A DNA stretch of 64,000 nucleotides from Bacillus subtilis subsp. subtilis (GTDB lineage: Bacteria; Pseudomonadota; Gammaproteobacteria; Xanthomonadales; Xanthomonadaceae). How positions within the stretch are numbered: the stretch's first letter is position 1; the number at the start of each line of letters is the position of its first letter. Under the pieces are notes generated by a model. It saw nothing but the letters and a program-made list of their open reading frames with translations. It was not told the DNA's origin and did no database searches. Below, in pieces: positions 17,169 to 26,512 of the stretch. The position numbers were made by a program, and so were the translations under genes. Location of the stretch: the NCBI GenBank assembly GCA_021733645.1, contig JAHREJ010000006.1:1-64000 (forward strand), written 5' to 3'.

Positions 17169-17993
17169 TCAAAGCGTCGCCTGCGCCTGCAGCGTGAACA
17201 CCCAGCTATCCGGGCGACTGGCATAGGCGCCCGGGCGTGCCACGTACTGCACCGCTGGCCGCAGGATCAGCCACGGCGCAACCTGCACGCCGTAGTTCAG
17301 TTCAACGAACTGTTCGTTGCTCTGCACGTCCTTGCCGGTCAGCCGCTGGTGCTCGGCGAGGCGGTCGGAGATATCCAGTCGGTTCCAGGCCAGGCTCAGT
17401 ACATCGTCCTCCCGCGACGCCACCACGCCGCGCCAGCTCAGGCCGGCTTCCCACGAGTAGCGCATCAGGCCGGTCCTGGCATCGGCCCGCGTGGCCACGC
17501 CGAACACCGACAGGCCGCGCACGGTGTCACCCTCGGGCTTCAACACGCGCTGTGCGAGCTGGATATACGAGCCGCTGCGATGCGAGGCCCGTGGCGCGGC
17601 AGGATCGCCGATGTCATCGGCATTGGAGGTGTCCAGGTAGTAGCCGACTTTATAGGTGCCGCCGTAGTCGTAGCCGGTTTTACCGTGGGTATAGCCCGCT
17701 TCCACCGGCAGGAACAGGCCGGTTTTGCCGCGGTTGGACACCCGGAATCCGCTGCCGGCCTGCTTGCGCATGGGCACGACGTCATAGATGCCGGTCTGGG
17801 CATACCAGCCTGCAGGATCGCTCCATTTCACCCGCAGGCCCCACTGGCCAGTGGGGTTGTCCAACCAGCCCGAGCTGTAGATCGGCCCCAGCGGATGCCC
17901 GCATTGGCCGTTGTTGTTGAAATTGCAGGTGTAGGGCAGCCCGCCGAAATCGTTGCCCATCACTGGACGGAACCCGCTCTGCCACGCCGCCAA
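17169..17993 (-). pseudogene. 5'-truncated OprB-type carbohydrate porin
   Basis: The frame encodes the C-terminal two thirds of an outer-membrane carbohydrate-selective porin. GFRPVMGNDFGGLPYTC and NNNGQCGHPLGP are typical of OprB, and the chain ends in alternating beta strands. The signal peptide and roughly the first 150 residues are absent. At its 5' edge the sequence runs directly into the start of a different small gene at 18033 that follows the second Rhs tip, so the truncation point looks like a recombination junction near 17995-18000. No proper start codon or signal peptide is available, so an inserted porin is unlikely. Confidence 0.7.
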
Positions 17994-18029
17994 TCAATTG
18001 CTGTTCAAACCTGGAAATGCTGCGCATGA

Positions 18030-18666
18030 TCACTTTACCGGAAAGATGGCTCCCACATTGACACCCCCATTCGGAAGTGCGCGCATCCTGTATACAACAA
18101 TCACGCCATTGACCCGCACCCTACCGACCACATCCGCACCCACCGCCGTGTTCGGCCGCACCCGGGCAACCTCGCGCCCAATGATTGCCTCTGTGCGTGC
18201 AACGTTCAACCCAACCAACTCCAACCGACTCGCATAGTGTCCTGTCCTGAAGACTACTTGAGCCTCTGACCGAACCAGAACAGCCAGCACTCCAACCCCT
18301 ACCGCCTTGACTGCTGACCCCCTGGGGAATTCATCGCCGGATAGAAGAGATCATGAGCCAAGGCGTCAACGTCGAAGATGTTTCCGTTCTTGGTCAAGTC
18401 ACCGCTCAGCCCAAGCCGTTGCTTTACGTCGCTCCATGCGGTGGAAGACGAGGTTGACGTTGTCTGTTGTGACCTATCATTTGACGCTTTCGGGACATTA
18501 CCGATCGTGGAGCCTGCAGCCCCTTGTGCCAGTTGGCAGGTAGTGTTTTTCCCACACGCCTGCCGTCCATCCGGATCCACGAATCCATAGGGATTACTGT
18601 CGGCGTACCGATAGCGGTTGAACGAGCCCAGAGGACCTGATGTATGACGCGACCCACGCCTACGTC
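18030..18666 (-). pseudogene. Second orphan Rhs tip, frameshifted before its toxin domain
   Basis: On the minus strand the Rhs core end FNRYRYADSNPYGFVDPDGR is visible at about 18565-18625, preceded by a damaged stretch. The variable domain then runs to FYPAMNSPGG and hits a stop at 18299-18301. Adding one G to the five-G run at about 18316-18320 would continue the protein as SPGGSAVKAVGVGVLAVLV and then the 86-residue segment ending at 18030 (HYASRLELVGLN, then RVRVNGVIVVYR, then FPVK). So the gene reads as one toxin tip broken by a single missing base. The last domain resembles compact C-terminal toxin modules, but I cannot name it with certainty. Confidence 0.7.
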
Positions 18667-18718
18667 GGCAAATGAACGCGACTAGGCACTTGCCGGCTCC
18701 AGACACGGCACGCACAAC

Positions 18719-18752
18719 GAAAAAACCCCCGGCTTTCACCGGGGGTTTTCTG
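18719..18752 (-). terminator. Rho-independent terminator of acnB
   Basis: Read on the minus strand, AACCCCCGG, loop TGAAAG and CCGGGGGTT are followed by a run of T. It lies about 60 bases past the acnB stop, beyond two SMAG palindromes. The A-rich flank on the other side would also allow some termination of plus-strand transcripts. Confidence 0.85.
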
Positions 18753-18762
18753 TTTTCAGCCC

Positions 18763-18785
18763 ATCAACCAACGGTTGGTGGCTAC
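18763..18785 (-). repeat. SMAG-like GTAG palindrome
   Basis: On the minus strand it starts GTAGCCACCAACC and folds back as GGTTGGT. The terminal GTAG plus perfect stem is the SMAG pattern of Stenotrophomonas. It lies head to tail with the element at 18790-18811, between acnB and its terminator. Confidence 0.7.
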
Positions 18786-18789
18786 CGTG

Positions 18790-18811
18790 GCCGGGCAGAG
18801 CCCGGCACTAC
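18790..18811 (-). repeat. SMAG-like GTAG palindrome
   Basis: On the minus strand it reads GTAGTGCCGGGCTCTGCCCG, a GTAG start followed by a GCCGGG/CCCGGC stem. It begins two bases after the acnB stop codon. The folded RNA could protect the 3' end of the acnB message, as REP elements do. Confidence 0.75.
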
Positions 18812-18812
18812 A

Positions 18813-21398
18813 TCAGGCAGCAACCGTCTTGGCCACGTCCTGATAATCCTCGATCTGGTCGAAGTTCATGTAGCGGTAGATGTCCTTGCTGCTGGCATCC
18901 AGCACGCCGATGTCGGCCATGTACTCTTCCTTGGTCGGAATGCGACCCAGACGCGAGCAGATCGCGGCCAGTTCGGCCGAGCCCAGGTACACGTTGGAGT
19001 TGCGGCCCAGACGGTTCGGGAAGTTGCGGGTCGAGGTCGAGAACACCGTGGCGCCCTCGCGCACCTGCGCCTGGTTGCCCATGCACAGCGAGCAGCCCGG
19101 CATTTCCATGCGGGCGCCGGCGGTGCCAAAGGTGCCGTAATGGCCTTCCTTGGTCAGCTCCGAAGCATCCATCTTGGTCGGCGGGGCCACCCACAGCTTG
19201 GTCGGGATATCGCGCTTGCCTTCCAGCAGCTTGGCGGCCGCACGGAAGTGGCCGATGTTGGTCATGCACGAACCGATGAACACTTCGTCGATGGCCGCAC
19301 CAGCCACCTCCGACAGCGTCTTGACGTCGTCCGGATCGTTCGGGCAGGCCACGATCGGCTCGTGGATGTCGGCCAGGTCGATCTCGATCACCGCCGCGTA
19401 TTCGGCATCGGCATCGGGCTGCAGCAGTTCCGGGTTGGCCAGCCAGGCTTCCATCTTCTCGATGCGACGCGCCAGCGAACGGGCGTCCTGGTAACCCTCG
19501 GCGATCATCCACTTCAGCAGCGTGATGTTGCTGGTGAGGTATTCGATGATCGGCTCTTTGTTCAACTGCACCGAGCAACCGGCGGCCGAACGTTCGGCCG
19601 AGGCGTCGGACAGCTCGAACGCCTGTTCGACCTTCAGCTCCGGCAGGCCTTCGATTTCCAGGATGCGACCGGAGAAGATGTTCTTCTTGCCGGCCTTGGC
19701 CACGGTCAACAGGCCGGACTTGATCGCATACAGCGGGATTGCGTTGACCAGGTCACGCAGGGTCACGCCGGGCTGCATCTTGCCCTTGAAGCGCACCAGC
19801 ACCGATTCGGGCATGTCCAGCGGCATCACGCCGGTGGCCGCGGCGAAGGCCACCAGGCCCGAGCCGGCCGGGAACGAAATGCCCACCGGGAAACGGGTGT
19901 GCGAGTCGCCGCCGGTGCCCACGGTGTCGGGCAGCAGCATGCGGTTGAGCCAGCTGTGGATCACGCCGTCGCCCGGGCGCAGCGAGATGCCGCCACGGGT
20001 GGAGATGAACTCCGGCAGGGTGTGGTGGGTCTTGACGTCCACCGGCTTGGGGTAGGCCGCGGTGTGGCAGAACGACTGCATCACCAGGTCGGCCGAGAAG
20101 CCCAGGCACGCCAGGTCCTTGAGCTCGTCGCGGGTCATCGGGCCGGTGGTGTCCTGCGAGCCCACCGAGGTCATCTTCGGTTCGCAGTAGGTACCCGGGC
20201 GCATGCCCTGGCCTTCGGCCAGGCCACAGGCGCGGCCGACCATCTTCTGCGCCAGCGAGAAGCCCTTGCCGGTGTCCGGCGGGTCCATCGGCAGGCGGAA
20301 CAGGTCGGTCGGGGCCAGGCCCAGCGCTTCACGCGCCTTGGCGGTCAGGCCACGGCCGATGATCAGCGGAATGCGGCCACCGGCACGCACTTCGTCGAAC
20401 AGCACGTCGGACTTGACCTTGAATTCGGCAATCACCGCGCCGTCCTTCAGCGCCTTGCCGTCGTACGGGCGCAGCTCGATCACATCGCCCATGTTCATCT
20501 GGGTGACGTCCAGCTCGATCGGCAGCGCGCCGGCGTCTTCCATGGTGTTGTAGAAGATCGGGGCGATCTTGGAGCCCAGGCACACGCCGCCGAAGCGCTT
20601 GTTCGGAATGAACGGAATGTCTTCGCCGGTGAACCACAGCACCGAGTTGGTGGCCGACTTGCGGCTGGAACCGGTACCGACCACGTCGCCCACGTAGGCC
20701 ACCAGGTGGCCCTTGTCCTTCAGCGACTCGATGAACGTCACCGGGCCGCGCTTGCCGTCTTCTTCCGGCTCGATGCCATCACGCTTGTTCTTCAGCATCG
20801 CCAGGGCGTGCAGCGGGATGTCCGGGCGGGTGGTGGCATCCGGGGCCGGCGACAGGTCGTCGGTGTTGGTTTCGCCGGTCACCTTGAGCACGGTGATGGT
20901 CAGGCTTTCCGGCACCGCCGGGCGGCTGGTGAACCATTCGGCATCGGCCCAGCTCTGCAGCACGCCCTGGGCGTTGGCATTGCCGGCCTTGGCCTTTTCC
21001 TGCACGTCGTGGAAGGCATCGAAGACCAGCAGGGTCTTCTTCAGCGCGTCGGCGGCGATGGCGCCAACGGCGGCGTCGTCCAGCAGCTGCACCAGCGGGG
21101 CCACGTTGTAACCGCCGAGCATGGTACCCAGCAGTTCGGTGGCGCGCTCGCGGCTGATCAGCGGATTGGTTTCGCTGCCCAGGGCGATCGCGGCCAGGTA
21201 GGAGGCCTTGACCTTGGCGGCGTCATCCACGCCGGCAGGTACGCGCTGGGTCAGCAGTTCCAGCAGGAACTCGGCTTCGCCGGCCGGCGGGGTCTTCAGC
21301 AGTTCGATGACGTCGGCCGTCTGCTGGGCGCTCAGCGGCAGCGGCGGGATGCCAAGCGCGGCGCGCTCGGCTACGTGGTGGCGGTAGGCTTCCAACAT
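18813..21398 (-). CDS. acnB: Aconitate hydratase B
   Basis: This TCA-cycle enzyme interconverts citrate and isocitrate through cis-aconitate in the cytoplasm; AcnB proteins also act as 2-methylisocitrate dehydratases. The product is 861 residues, the usual AcnB length, beginning with the N-terminal HEAT-like domain ([20 protein letters not shown]). The three cysteines holding the [4Fe-4S] cluster are C711 (GSCMTN), C769 and C772 (PGCSLCMGN), at the positions expected from E. coli AcnB. The gene is single, with two SMAG palindromes and a strong terminator downstream. The VapBC-like pair lies upstream on the same strand with a 63-base gap. Together with acnA, 7.4 kb away on the other strand, it brackets the transporter/PrpF island. 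Confidence 0.97.
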   Translation of the reverse strand: MLEAYRHHVAERAALGIPPLPLSAQQTADVIELLKTPPAGEAEFLLELLTQRVPAGVDDAAKVKASYLAAIALGSETNPLISRERATELLGTMLGGYNVAPLVQLLDDAAVGAIAADALKKTLLVFDAFHDVQEKAKAGNANAQGVLQSWADAEWFTSRPAVPESLTITVLKVTGETNTDDLSPAPDATTRPDIPLHALAMLKNKRDGIEPEEDGKRGPVTFIESLKDKGHLVAYVGDVVGTGSSRKSATNSVLWFTGEDIPFIPNKRFGGVCLGSKIAPIFYNTMEDAGALPIELDVTQMNMGDVIELRPYDGKALKDGAVIAEFKVKSDVLFDEVRAGGRIPLIIGRGLTAKAREALGLAPTDLFRLPMDPPDTGKGFSLAQKMVGRACGLAEGQGMRPGTYCEPKMTSVGSQDTTGPMTRDELKDLACLGFSADLVMQSFCHTAAYPKPVDVKTHHTLPEFISTRGGISLRPGDGVIHSWLNRMLLPDTVGTGGDSHTRFPVGISFPAGSGLVAFAAATGVMPLDMPESVLVRFKGKMQPGVTLRDLVNAIPLYAIKSGLLTVAKAGKKNIFSGRILEIEGLPELKVEQAFELSDASAERSAAGCSVQLNKEPIIEYLTSNITLLKWMIAEGYQDARSLARRIEKMEAWLANPELLQPDADAEYAAVIEIDLADIHEPIVACPNDPDDVKTLSEVAGAAIDEVFIGSCMTNIGHFRAAAKLLEGKRDIPTKLWVAPPTKMDASELTKEGHYGTFGTAGARMEMPGCSLCMGNQAQVREGATVFSTSTRNFPNRLGRNSNVYLGSAELAAICSRLGRIPTKEEYMADIGVLDASSKDIYRYMNFDQIEDYQDVAKTVAA

Positions 21399-21461
21399 GA
21401 CAACTCCCGGGATTTCTTTGAAAAGACTGCGGTTGAATACGGCGGTGAACGTAGATTGGGC

Positions 21462-21860
21462 TCAGGCTTGCGGCACGATCAGCTTCAGGCCCTTGAAGTA
21501 GTCGCGGTAAAACGTGTCGTTCCAGGTGATCAGGCCATCGCACTGCAGCAGTGCGTGCGCCCCCACCATGAAGTCGTCCAGGCTGCGGCGGCCATCACCG
21601 CGCTGCCGGTGGCGGCGTTGCATCTCGCCGGCGCGCAGGGCGGATTTGGCTTCCAGTGCATTGAAATGGACACCCATTTCCTCCAGCGCCCCCAGCACTT
21701 CGGCGCCGCCGCGCAGCGAGGCGCAGATCTCGGCCAGCGTCGCTCCGCAGACCACCACGCGCCCTCCCACCAGGTTCTGGCGCAGGCAGGCTTCAACGGC
21801 GTCGGCCTGTGGGCCATTGCTGAGCAGCTCGATCAGCACCGGGGAATCGACCGCGATCAT
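21462..21860 (-). CDS. vapC: PIN-domain toxin, VapC-type ribonuclease
   Basis: The product is 132 residues with the PIN fold. The acidic metal-binding residues are in place: D5 (AVDSPVL), E44 (LAEICASL), D95/D96 (SLDDFMVG) and D115 (TWNDTFY). PIN toxins of the VapC type cut specific RNAs to stop growth when the antitoxin is lost. I chose the ATG at 21860, seven bases after the antitoxin stop, because GAAGGGTGAG ahead of it serves as a ribosome-binding site; the longer start at 21881 would overlap the antitoxin. It is the second gene of a two-gene operon with the AbrB-type antitoxin. Confidence 0.85.
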   Translation of the reverse strand: MIAVDSPVLIELLSNGPQADAVEACLRQNLVGGRVVVCGATLAEICASLRGGAEVLGALEEMGVHFNALEAKSALRAGEMQRRHRQRGDGRRSLDDFMVGAHALLQCDGLITWNDTFYRDYFKGLKLIVPQA

Positions 21861-21867
21861 GGCAGGC

Positions 21868-22092
21868 TCACCCTTCGTCACGGACGGCCTTGACGGCGGC
21901 CTCGGAGGAGGTGAAGCCGTCCAGCGCGAACTTGCCGCGGGCGCGGGAAATGGCGTCGTCCACGCTCTTGCGCAGGATGATGCGGCCGCCTTCCAGCTCC
22001 ACGGTCAACTGGGTGCCCTTGGTCAGCCCCAGGGCGTCACGCACGGCCTTGGGCAGGGTGATCTGTCCGCGTTCAGCTACAGTGGCTTCCAT
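21868..22092 (-). CDS. vapB: AbrB/MazE-fold antitoxin of the VapC-type toxin
   Basis: This 74-residue protein starts MEATVAERGQITLPKAVRDA, the classic SpoVT/AbrB swapped-hairpin DNA-binding fold. Its C-terminal half (RARGKFALDGF) would wrap the toxin. It should neutralise the PIN toxin encoded just downstream and repress their shared promoter. The longer open frame upstream to 22284 runs through the promoter and is not protein-like, so the ATG at 22092 is preferred. A palindrome covering a TATAAT box lies just upstream. Confidence 0.85.
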   Translation of the reverse strand: MEATVAERGQITLPKAVRDALGLTKGTQLTVELEGGRIILRKSVDDAISRARGKFALDGFTSSEAAVKAVRDEG

Positions 22093-22108
22093 CGGGTAGG
22101 CCCTCTTC

Positions 22109-22131
22109 GGTATGCACGAATTATACATACC
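22109..22131 (-). promoter_or_regulatory. vapBC promoter with overlapping operator palindrome
   Basis: On the minus strand a perfect TATAAT lies at 22125-22120, inside the inverted repeat GGTATG, 11 bases, CATACC. A third GGTATG copy lies upstream near 22139-22144. The start codon follows about 28 bases downstream. This is the expected layout for autorepression by an AbrB-type antitoxin/toxin complex. No good -35 box is visible, so the complex or another factor may matter for activation. Confidence 0.7.
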
Positions 22132-22222
22132 TGGGGCGGCATACCGCCAGCACCAGCGCCGGCGGCAGGTGGCCCGGTCGGCTACGGCTGGCGGCCGAAA
22201 CCCACCGCCGCCCCGCCCGGCC

Positions 22223-23635
22223 TCAGAACACCAGCTGCAGCCGGGTGTTGAAGGTGGTTCCCTGGTCGGGGCCACGGTAGGCACCGCTGCGGTTGTCGGT
22301 GCGCCAGCGCACCACGTCGAGCATGACCCGGCTGTAGTCGTTCAGGTACCAGTTGCCGCCCACGGTCCACGCCCGGCCGGTGCCGCCGGTAGGCAGCTCG
22401 GCATAATCCACCGCCTCGTAGCGCGCCTTCAGTTCGAAGGCGCCAAGGCCGCCGGCCGTTACCGGCTCGGCCACCTTCACCTTGCCCCAGGTGCCGGCCT
22501 TGGCCGAATAGGACGGCAACGCCCCGGCCACGAACCACCCTGCCCCCACCGCCCACGCCTGGTGGTCCAGGTCGTAGCGGCCACCGGCGTCCACGCCGCG
22601 CAGCACGCGCGTGCCCCACTCGCCGCTGGTCCAGAACGGGCCGAAGAACCCGGCCGCTTCCAGCCCCCAGGCGTTGCTGCGCTCGGCGCCGGCCAGGGTA
22701 CCCGGGGCGATCTTGATCTCATCATTGAAATGCCCGCTGATCGCCGAGGCGCGCAACACCCCGCTGGCACCTGCGGAAATCTGCTCATGGAAGGCCCAAC
22801 CGGCCAGGTGCAAGGTCGCGTTCTTGCCGAGCAGCGGGTTCCAGTGCACCCGCGTGGCCCAGGTCAGGCTGTCGTTGTCGCTGCCACTGTTGTTGAGGTC
22901 ATTGCCGGCCACCGACACGCTGGCGTGCCACCCCTTGCCATACACGCGCTCGGTCAGGCCCACCCCGAACAGCCCACGCTGGGGCAGCATCAACGTGCCC
23001 ACCACGTTGCGGTCCTGGAACGGGGTGTTGGAGGTGCTGCTGGAGCCGTCCAGGCCGCGATCGTTCAGGCGGTTGCCGATGGTCAGGTCGGCGGCCTGGC
23101 CGAACACGGTGTGGTCCACGCTGGCATACACCGACTTCCACGCAACCGCGTTGTCGGCGAAATCACCCTCCACCACATAACCCAGGCGGCCATAGCGCCC
23201 CTCGGCGCCAAGGCGCACCGATCGGATCTCGGTGCCGGACAGATTACGGGCCGCGTGGTCCGAACCGGACGTGCTGGACTGGTCGACGAACAGCCGCCCG
23301 CGGGGGCGGAAGGTGGCCTCGCCATCGGCGCTGCTGAACTCCGGCGCGCCCTTGGACCAGGACACCTTGGGCGCTTTGGACTGCGCCGCTTCAACGCTTG
23401 CCACGCGCTGTTCCAGCGCCGCTGCGGCCACCGGTGCGGCAGCGCCCTCCACCACGCGCAGGCGCGCTTCAAGGTGTTGGATCTGCAGCGCCTGCTGCTG
23501 CACCAGCGCAGCAAGTTCGGCCTGGCTCAGTGGCGCAGGGGACGTGGCGGTCTGGGCGCCGGCGTGGCCACTGGCCAACAGCAGGCCAAGCGCCACCGAC
23601 AGCGCTGCGCGGGGCAGCACATGGGACGTATGCAT
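22223..23635 (-). CDS. OprP/OprO-type phosphate-selective porin family protein
   Basis: The 470-residue outer-membrane protein begins at the ATG at 23635 with GGAGAGACC ahead of it and a signal peptide ending ASGHAGA. After it comes a short coiled coil (LVQQQALQIQHLEARLRVVE near residues 42-64), which in this family holds the trimer, and then a beta-barrel from about residue 100 (FRPRGRLFVDQ) to the C-terminal Phe (NTRLQLVF) typical of barrel insertion. It is the last gene of the PrpF/ABC operon, 121 bases after the permease. So here the porin is likely the outer-membrane gate for an organic anion rather than phosphate. Confidence 0.85.
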   Translation of the reverse strand: MHTSHVLPRAALSVALGLLLASGHAGAQTATSPAPLSQAELAALVQQQALQIQHLEARLRVVEGAAAPVAAAALEQRVASVEAAQSKAPKVSWSKGAPEFSSADGEATFRPRGRLFVDQSSTSGSDHAARNLSGTEIRSVRLGAEGRYGRLGYVVEGDFADNAVAWKSVYASVDHTVFGQAADLTIGNRLNDRGLDGSSSTSNTPFQDRNVVGTLMLPQRGLFGVGLTERVYGKGWHASVSVAGNDLNNSGSDNDSLTWATRVHWNPLLGKNATLHLAGWAFHEQISAGASGVLRASAISGHFNDEIKIAPGTLAGAERSNAWGLEAAGFFGPFWTSGEWGTRVLRGVDAGGRYDLDHQAWAVGAGWFVAGALPSYSAKAGTWGKVKVAEPVTAGGLGAFELKARYEAVDYAELPTGGTGRAWTVGGNWYLNDYSRVMLDVVRWRTDNRSGAYRGPDQGTTFNTRLQLVF

Positions 23636-23756
23636 GAGGTCTCTCCGGCCAGCCGGCGTCTGGCCGGTGCTGGCCTGTTGCAGGGGTGCGGAAGTAAAGG
23701 GGGAGGTCGCAGACGCGGCGACGCCGGCACGCTGCCGGCGCCGCCACGGCGATCGG

Positions 23757-24533
23757 TCAGCTGGTGGCCGACTGCTGCGCGTTCGGACGCCAGGTGATGA
23801 CCCGGTTCTCGACCACGTCCAGCAGCGCATCGATGACCAGCACGAAGGCGGCCAGGATGATGATGCCGGCGAACACCCCCACCGCGTTGAAGTTGCCTTC
23901 GGCCTGCGCGATCAGGTAACCCAGACCGGCCGATGCCCCCAGGTACTCACCGATGATGGCGCCGACCACGGCAAAGCCGACCGAGGTGCGCAGCGAGGAA
24001 AGGATCCAGCTGGCCGCCGCCGGGAAGTACACATGGCGCAGCAGATCGCTGCGGCCGGCGCCAAGAATGCGTGCATTGGCCAGCACCACCGGGTTGACTT
24101 CGCGCACGCCCTGCATGGCGTTGAAGAAGGTGGTGAAGAACACCAGCGTCACCGCCAGTGCGACCTTGGACCACAGGCCCAGGCCCAGCCACAGCACGAA
24201 GATCGGGGCCAGCACCACGCGCGGAATCGCGTTGAAGCCTTTGATGAACGGGTCCAGGATGCGCGCCGAACGACGGCTCAGGCCAAGCCAGACGCCACCG
24301 GCCACGCCGAGCGCGGTCCCGATCAGATAGCCCAGCGCGGTCTCGGTCAGCGTGATGTAGACATGCTGGTAGAAGGAGGTGTCGGCCAGCCAGGTGTACA
24401 TCTGCCGGCCGATATCCAGTGGCGCCGGGAAGAAGAACGGGTCGATCCAACCCAGGGTGGTCCCGGCCTGCCAGCCACCGAATACGGTGACCACCAACGC
24501 GATCTGGATGAAACGGTCAGTCTTGGCGTGCAT
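23757..24533 (-). CDS. ABC transporter permease (SsuC/TauC/NrtB type)
   Basis: This 258-residue inner-membrane protein has about six transmembrane helices. The permease signature is GEYLGASAGLGYLIAQAEGN, and the EAA-like cytoplasmic loop lies around ARILGAGRSDLLRHVYFP. It belongs to the taurine/sulfonate/nitrate-type permeases that import small organic anions. The start at 24533 lies inside the end of the ATPase gene (17-base overlap), so it is translated with it. It forms the channel for the lipoprotein and ATPase encoded just upstream. Confidence 0.9.
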   Translation of the reverse strand: MHAKTDRFIQIALVVTVFGGWQAGTTLGWIDPFFFPAPLDIGRQMYTWLADTSFYQHVYITLTETALGYLIGTALGVAGGVWLGLSRRSARILDPFIKGFNAIPRVVLAPIFVLWLGLGLWSKVALAVTLVFFTTFFNAMQGVREVNPVVLANARILGAGRSDLLRHVYFPAAASWILSSLRTSVGFAVVGAIIGEYLGASAGLGYLIAQAEGNFNAVGVFAGIIILAAFVLVIDALLDVVENRVITWRPNAQQSATS

Positions 24534-25350
24534 AGCTCTTCTCCACTTCGCCGCGCAGGCAGGCCCAGATATCGCGGTACAGGTCGGTGAAACGTTGATC
24601 CAGCTTGATCTCGGCGACGTTGCGCGGCCGCTCCAGGTCGACATCGAAGCTGCGCACCACCCGTGCGGCCGGGCCGGCGGACAGCACCACCACGCGGTCA
24701 CCCAGCGCGATGGCTTCTTCCAGGTCGTGGGTGATCAGGATCACCGAGCGACGATCCTCCTGCCACAACCGCAGCAGTTCGTTCTGCATCAAATGACGGG
24801 TGTGGATGTCCAGCGCCGAGAACGGCTCGTCCATCAGGATCACCTTCGGCTCCACGATCAGTGCCTGCGCCATCTGCACGCGCTTGCGCTGGCCGCCAGA
24901 CAGCTGGTGCGGATAGCGGTGCTCAAAGCCGGTCAGCCCGACCTTGGCCAGCCACGTGGCGACCTTCTGCCGGCGTTCGGCCTCGCCCACGCCGCGGAAG
25001 CGCAGGCCCAGCTCCACGTTCTGGTAGGCCGTTTTCCACGGCAACAGCGCGTCCTGCTGGAACAGGTAGCCGACCGACTCCTGCACCCCGGCTACCGGCT
25101 TGCCGTCGATGGCGATCTCACCGGCAGACGGGGTGAGCAGGCCCGCCACGGAATTGAGGATGGTGCTCTTGCCGCAGCCGGTGGGCCCGACGATGGCGAG
25201 GAACTCGCCGTCGCCGACCTGGATATCGACATCACGCACAGCGGTGAAGTCGCCGAAGGACATGGTCATGCGGTTGATGCTGACCATCGTCTGCGCAGGC
25301 TCCAGCTGCGGCGCGCCATTGAACTGGCGCACGGTGGCATTGAGTGCCAT
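24517..25350 (-). CDS. ABC transporter ATP-binding protein (SsuB/TauB type)
   Basis: The ATPase has 277 residues. It shows Walker A GPTGCGKST, Q-loop FQQDALLPW, signature LSGGQRKRVQMAQAL, Walker B VILMDEPFSALD and the H-loop ITHDLEEA. It powers uptake through the adjacent permease. The ATG at 25350 is preceded by GGGAG. The longer open frame upstream overlaps the binding-protein gene and is not protein-like. Nineteen bases separate it from the binding protein gene, and it overlaps the permease, so the three are one transcription unit. Confidence 0.92.
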   Translation of the reverse strand: MALNATVRQFNGAPQLEPAQTMVSINRMTMSFGDFTAVRDVDIQVGDGEFLAIVGPTGCGKSTILNSVAGLLTPSAGEIAIDGKPVAGVQESVGYLFQQDALLPWKTAYQNVELGLRFRGVGEAERRQKVATWLAKVGLTGFEHRYPHQLSGGQRKRVQMAQALIVEPKVILMDEPFSALDIHTRHLMQNELLRLWQEDRRSVILITHDLEEAIALGDRVVVLSAGPAARVVRSFDVDLERPRNVAEIKLDQRFTDLYRDIWACLRGEVEKSYARQD

Positions 25351-25369
25351 GGGGAGTCTCCCTTGTGGG

Positions 25370-26425
25370 TTACGGTTGGGCGGCCGGCGCCGCGGCGCTG
25401 GCGCGCTCGACGAAGGCGTTGGTGTAAGTCCTGGACAGATCGATCTCGGTGCTGGCCACGTCCTTGTTGAACTCGCGCAGCACCGCCAGCGGTGTCTCCA
25501 GGTCGGCCGGGATGAAGTACCCATCCTTGGTGAAGATCGCGCGGGCGTTTTCCACCGCTCGTGCGTAGGTCTTGCGGTCGCCGGAAACATACGCATCGGG
25601 CAGCGCGGCAACGATGTCCTCGGCGCTGTTTTCAGCGATGAAGCGCAACGCCATCTGCTGGGCGCGGGCGATCTTGGTGGCCGCTTCGGGGCGCTTGTCC
25701 AGGAAACTCTGGTTGGCGTACATCACCGAGGTTGGATACAGCCCACCGTAGACCTGGCGCGCACCTTCATCGCTGCGCGCATCGATGATGATGCGACCGA
25801 CGTTGCGTTCGGTGATCAGGGTCGCGGCCGGATCGTAGTTCACCAGCAGGTCGATCTTGCCCTGCTCCAGTGCGGCAACGGCCGCAGCGCCCGAGCCGAC
25901 CCCGATCAGCGCGATGCTGTCCACGGCAATGTCATGCTGGGCCAGGAAATGGCGCACGAAGAAATCCGACGAGGAGCCCGGTGCGGTGATGCCCACCTTC
26001 TGCCCCTTGATCGTCTCCGGCCTGGCCGGATCGAACGTGCCGTCCTGGCGCCCGGCCATCACCAGCCCGGAGTTGCGTGACAGCAGCACGAAGCCGACCA
26101 CGTCCTTGTGCTTGGCCTGCATCTGGATGGTGTGGTCATAGAAGCCCACGGCCACGTCGGTGGAGTTGGCCACCAGCGCCTGCAGCACCTTTGAACCGCC
26201 CTGGGCGAAATTCTCGGTCTGCACCTTCAGACCCACCTGGTCGAAGTAGCCGTTCGCATCGGCGATGAAGAACGGCAGGTTGTTGAGGTTGTAGGAACCC
26301 ACACTGATGCGCACCGGCGCGTTATCGGTGCCGGCACCGGCGCTGCCGTCGGCCCCGCCCTTGCCGCAGGCGGCAAGCGCCAGCGTTGCCGCGACCAGCG
26401 CGGTCTTGAGAATCTGCTTGTACAT
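25370..26425 (-). CDS. Substrate-binding lipoprotein of the ABC importer (NMT1/SsuA-like)
   Basis: The 351-residue protein starts with a lipoprotein signal (ALVAATLALAAC, Cys near residue 20) and a Gly/Ala-rich tether. The mature part has the two-lobed fold of NMT1/SsuA-type binding proteins: SVGSYNLNNLPFFIADANGY, then VGFYDHTIQMQ, GSSSDFFVRHFL and LVNYDPAATLI. It would catch the substrate in the periplasm and pass it to the permease. The ligand is not readable from sequence. The neighbouring tautomerase-like enzyme suggests a di- or tricarboxylate or an aromatic-derived acid. Confidence 0.88.
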   Translation of the reverse strand: MYKQILKTALVAATLALAACGKGGADGSAGAGTDNAPVRISVGSYNLNNLPFFIADANGYFDQVGLKVQTENFAQGGSKVLQALVANSTDVAVGFYDHTIQMQAKHKDVVGFVLLSRNSGLVMAGRQDGTFDPARPETIKGQKVGITAPGSSSDFFVRHFLAQHDIAVDSIALIGVGSGAAAVAALEQGKIDLLVNYDPAATLITERNVGRIIIDARSDEGARQVYGGLYPTSVMYANQSFLDKRPEAATKIARAQQMALRFIAENSAEDIVAALPDAYVSGDRKTYARAVENARAIFTKDGYFIPADLETPLAVLREFNKDVASTEIDLSRTYTNAFVERASAAAPAAQP

Positions 26426-26512
26426 TCATCCCTCCCAGGAGTGTGCAGCGTTGTTGCGTTGGTGGTGAAGGAACCGCGCGCCACCGTGGCGCACCGTCCC
26501 GACGAAGTCAGG

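Noticed and set aside
18672..21893. Plus-strand frame of 1073 codons over acnB and the PIN toxin gene
   Set aside because: acnB on the other strand has all catalytic residues; the antisense frame has no protein-like pattern.
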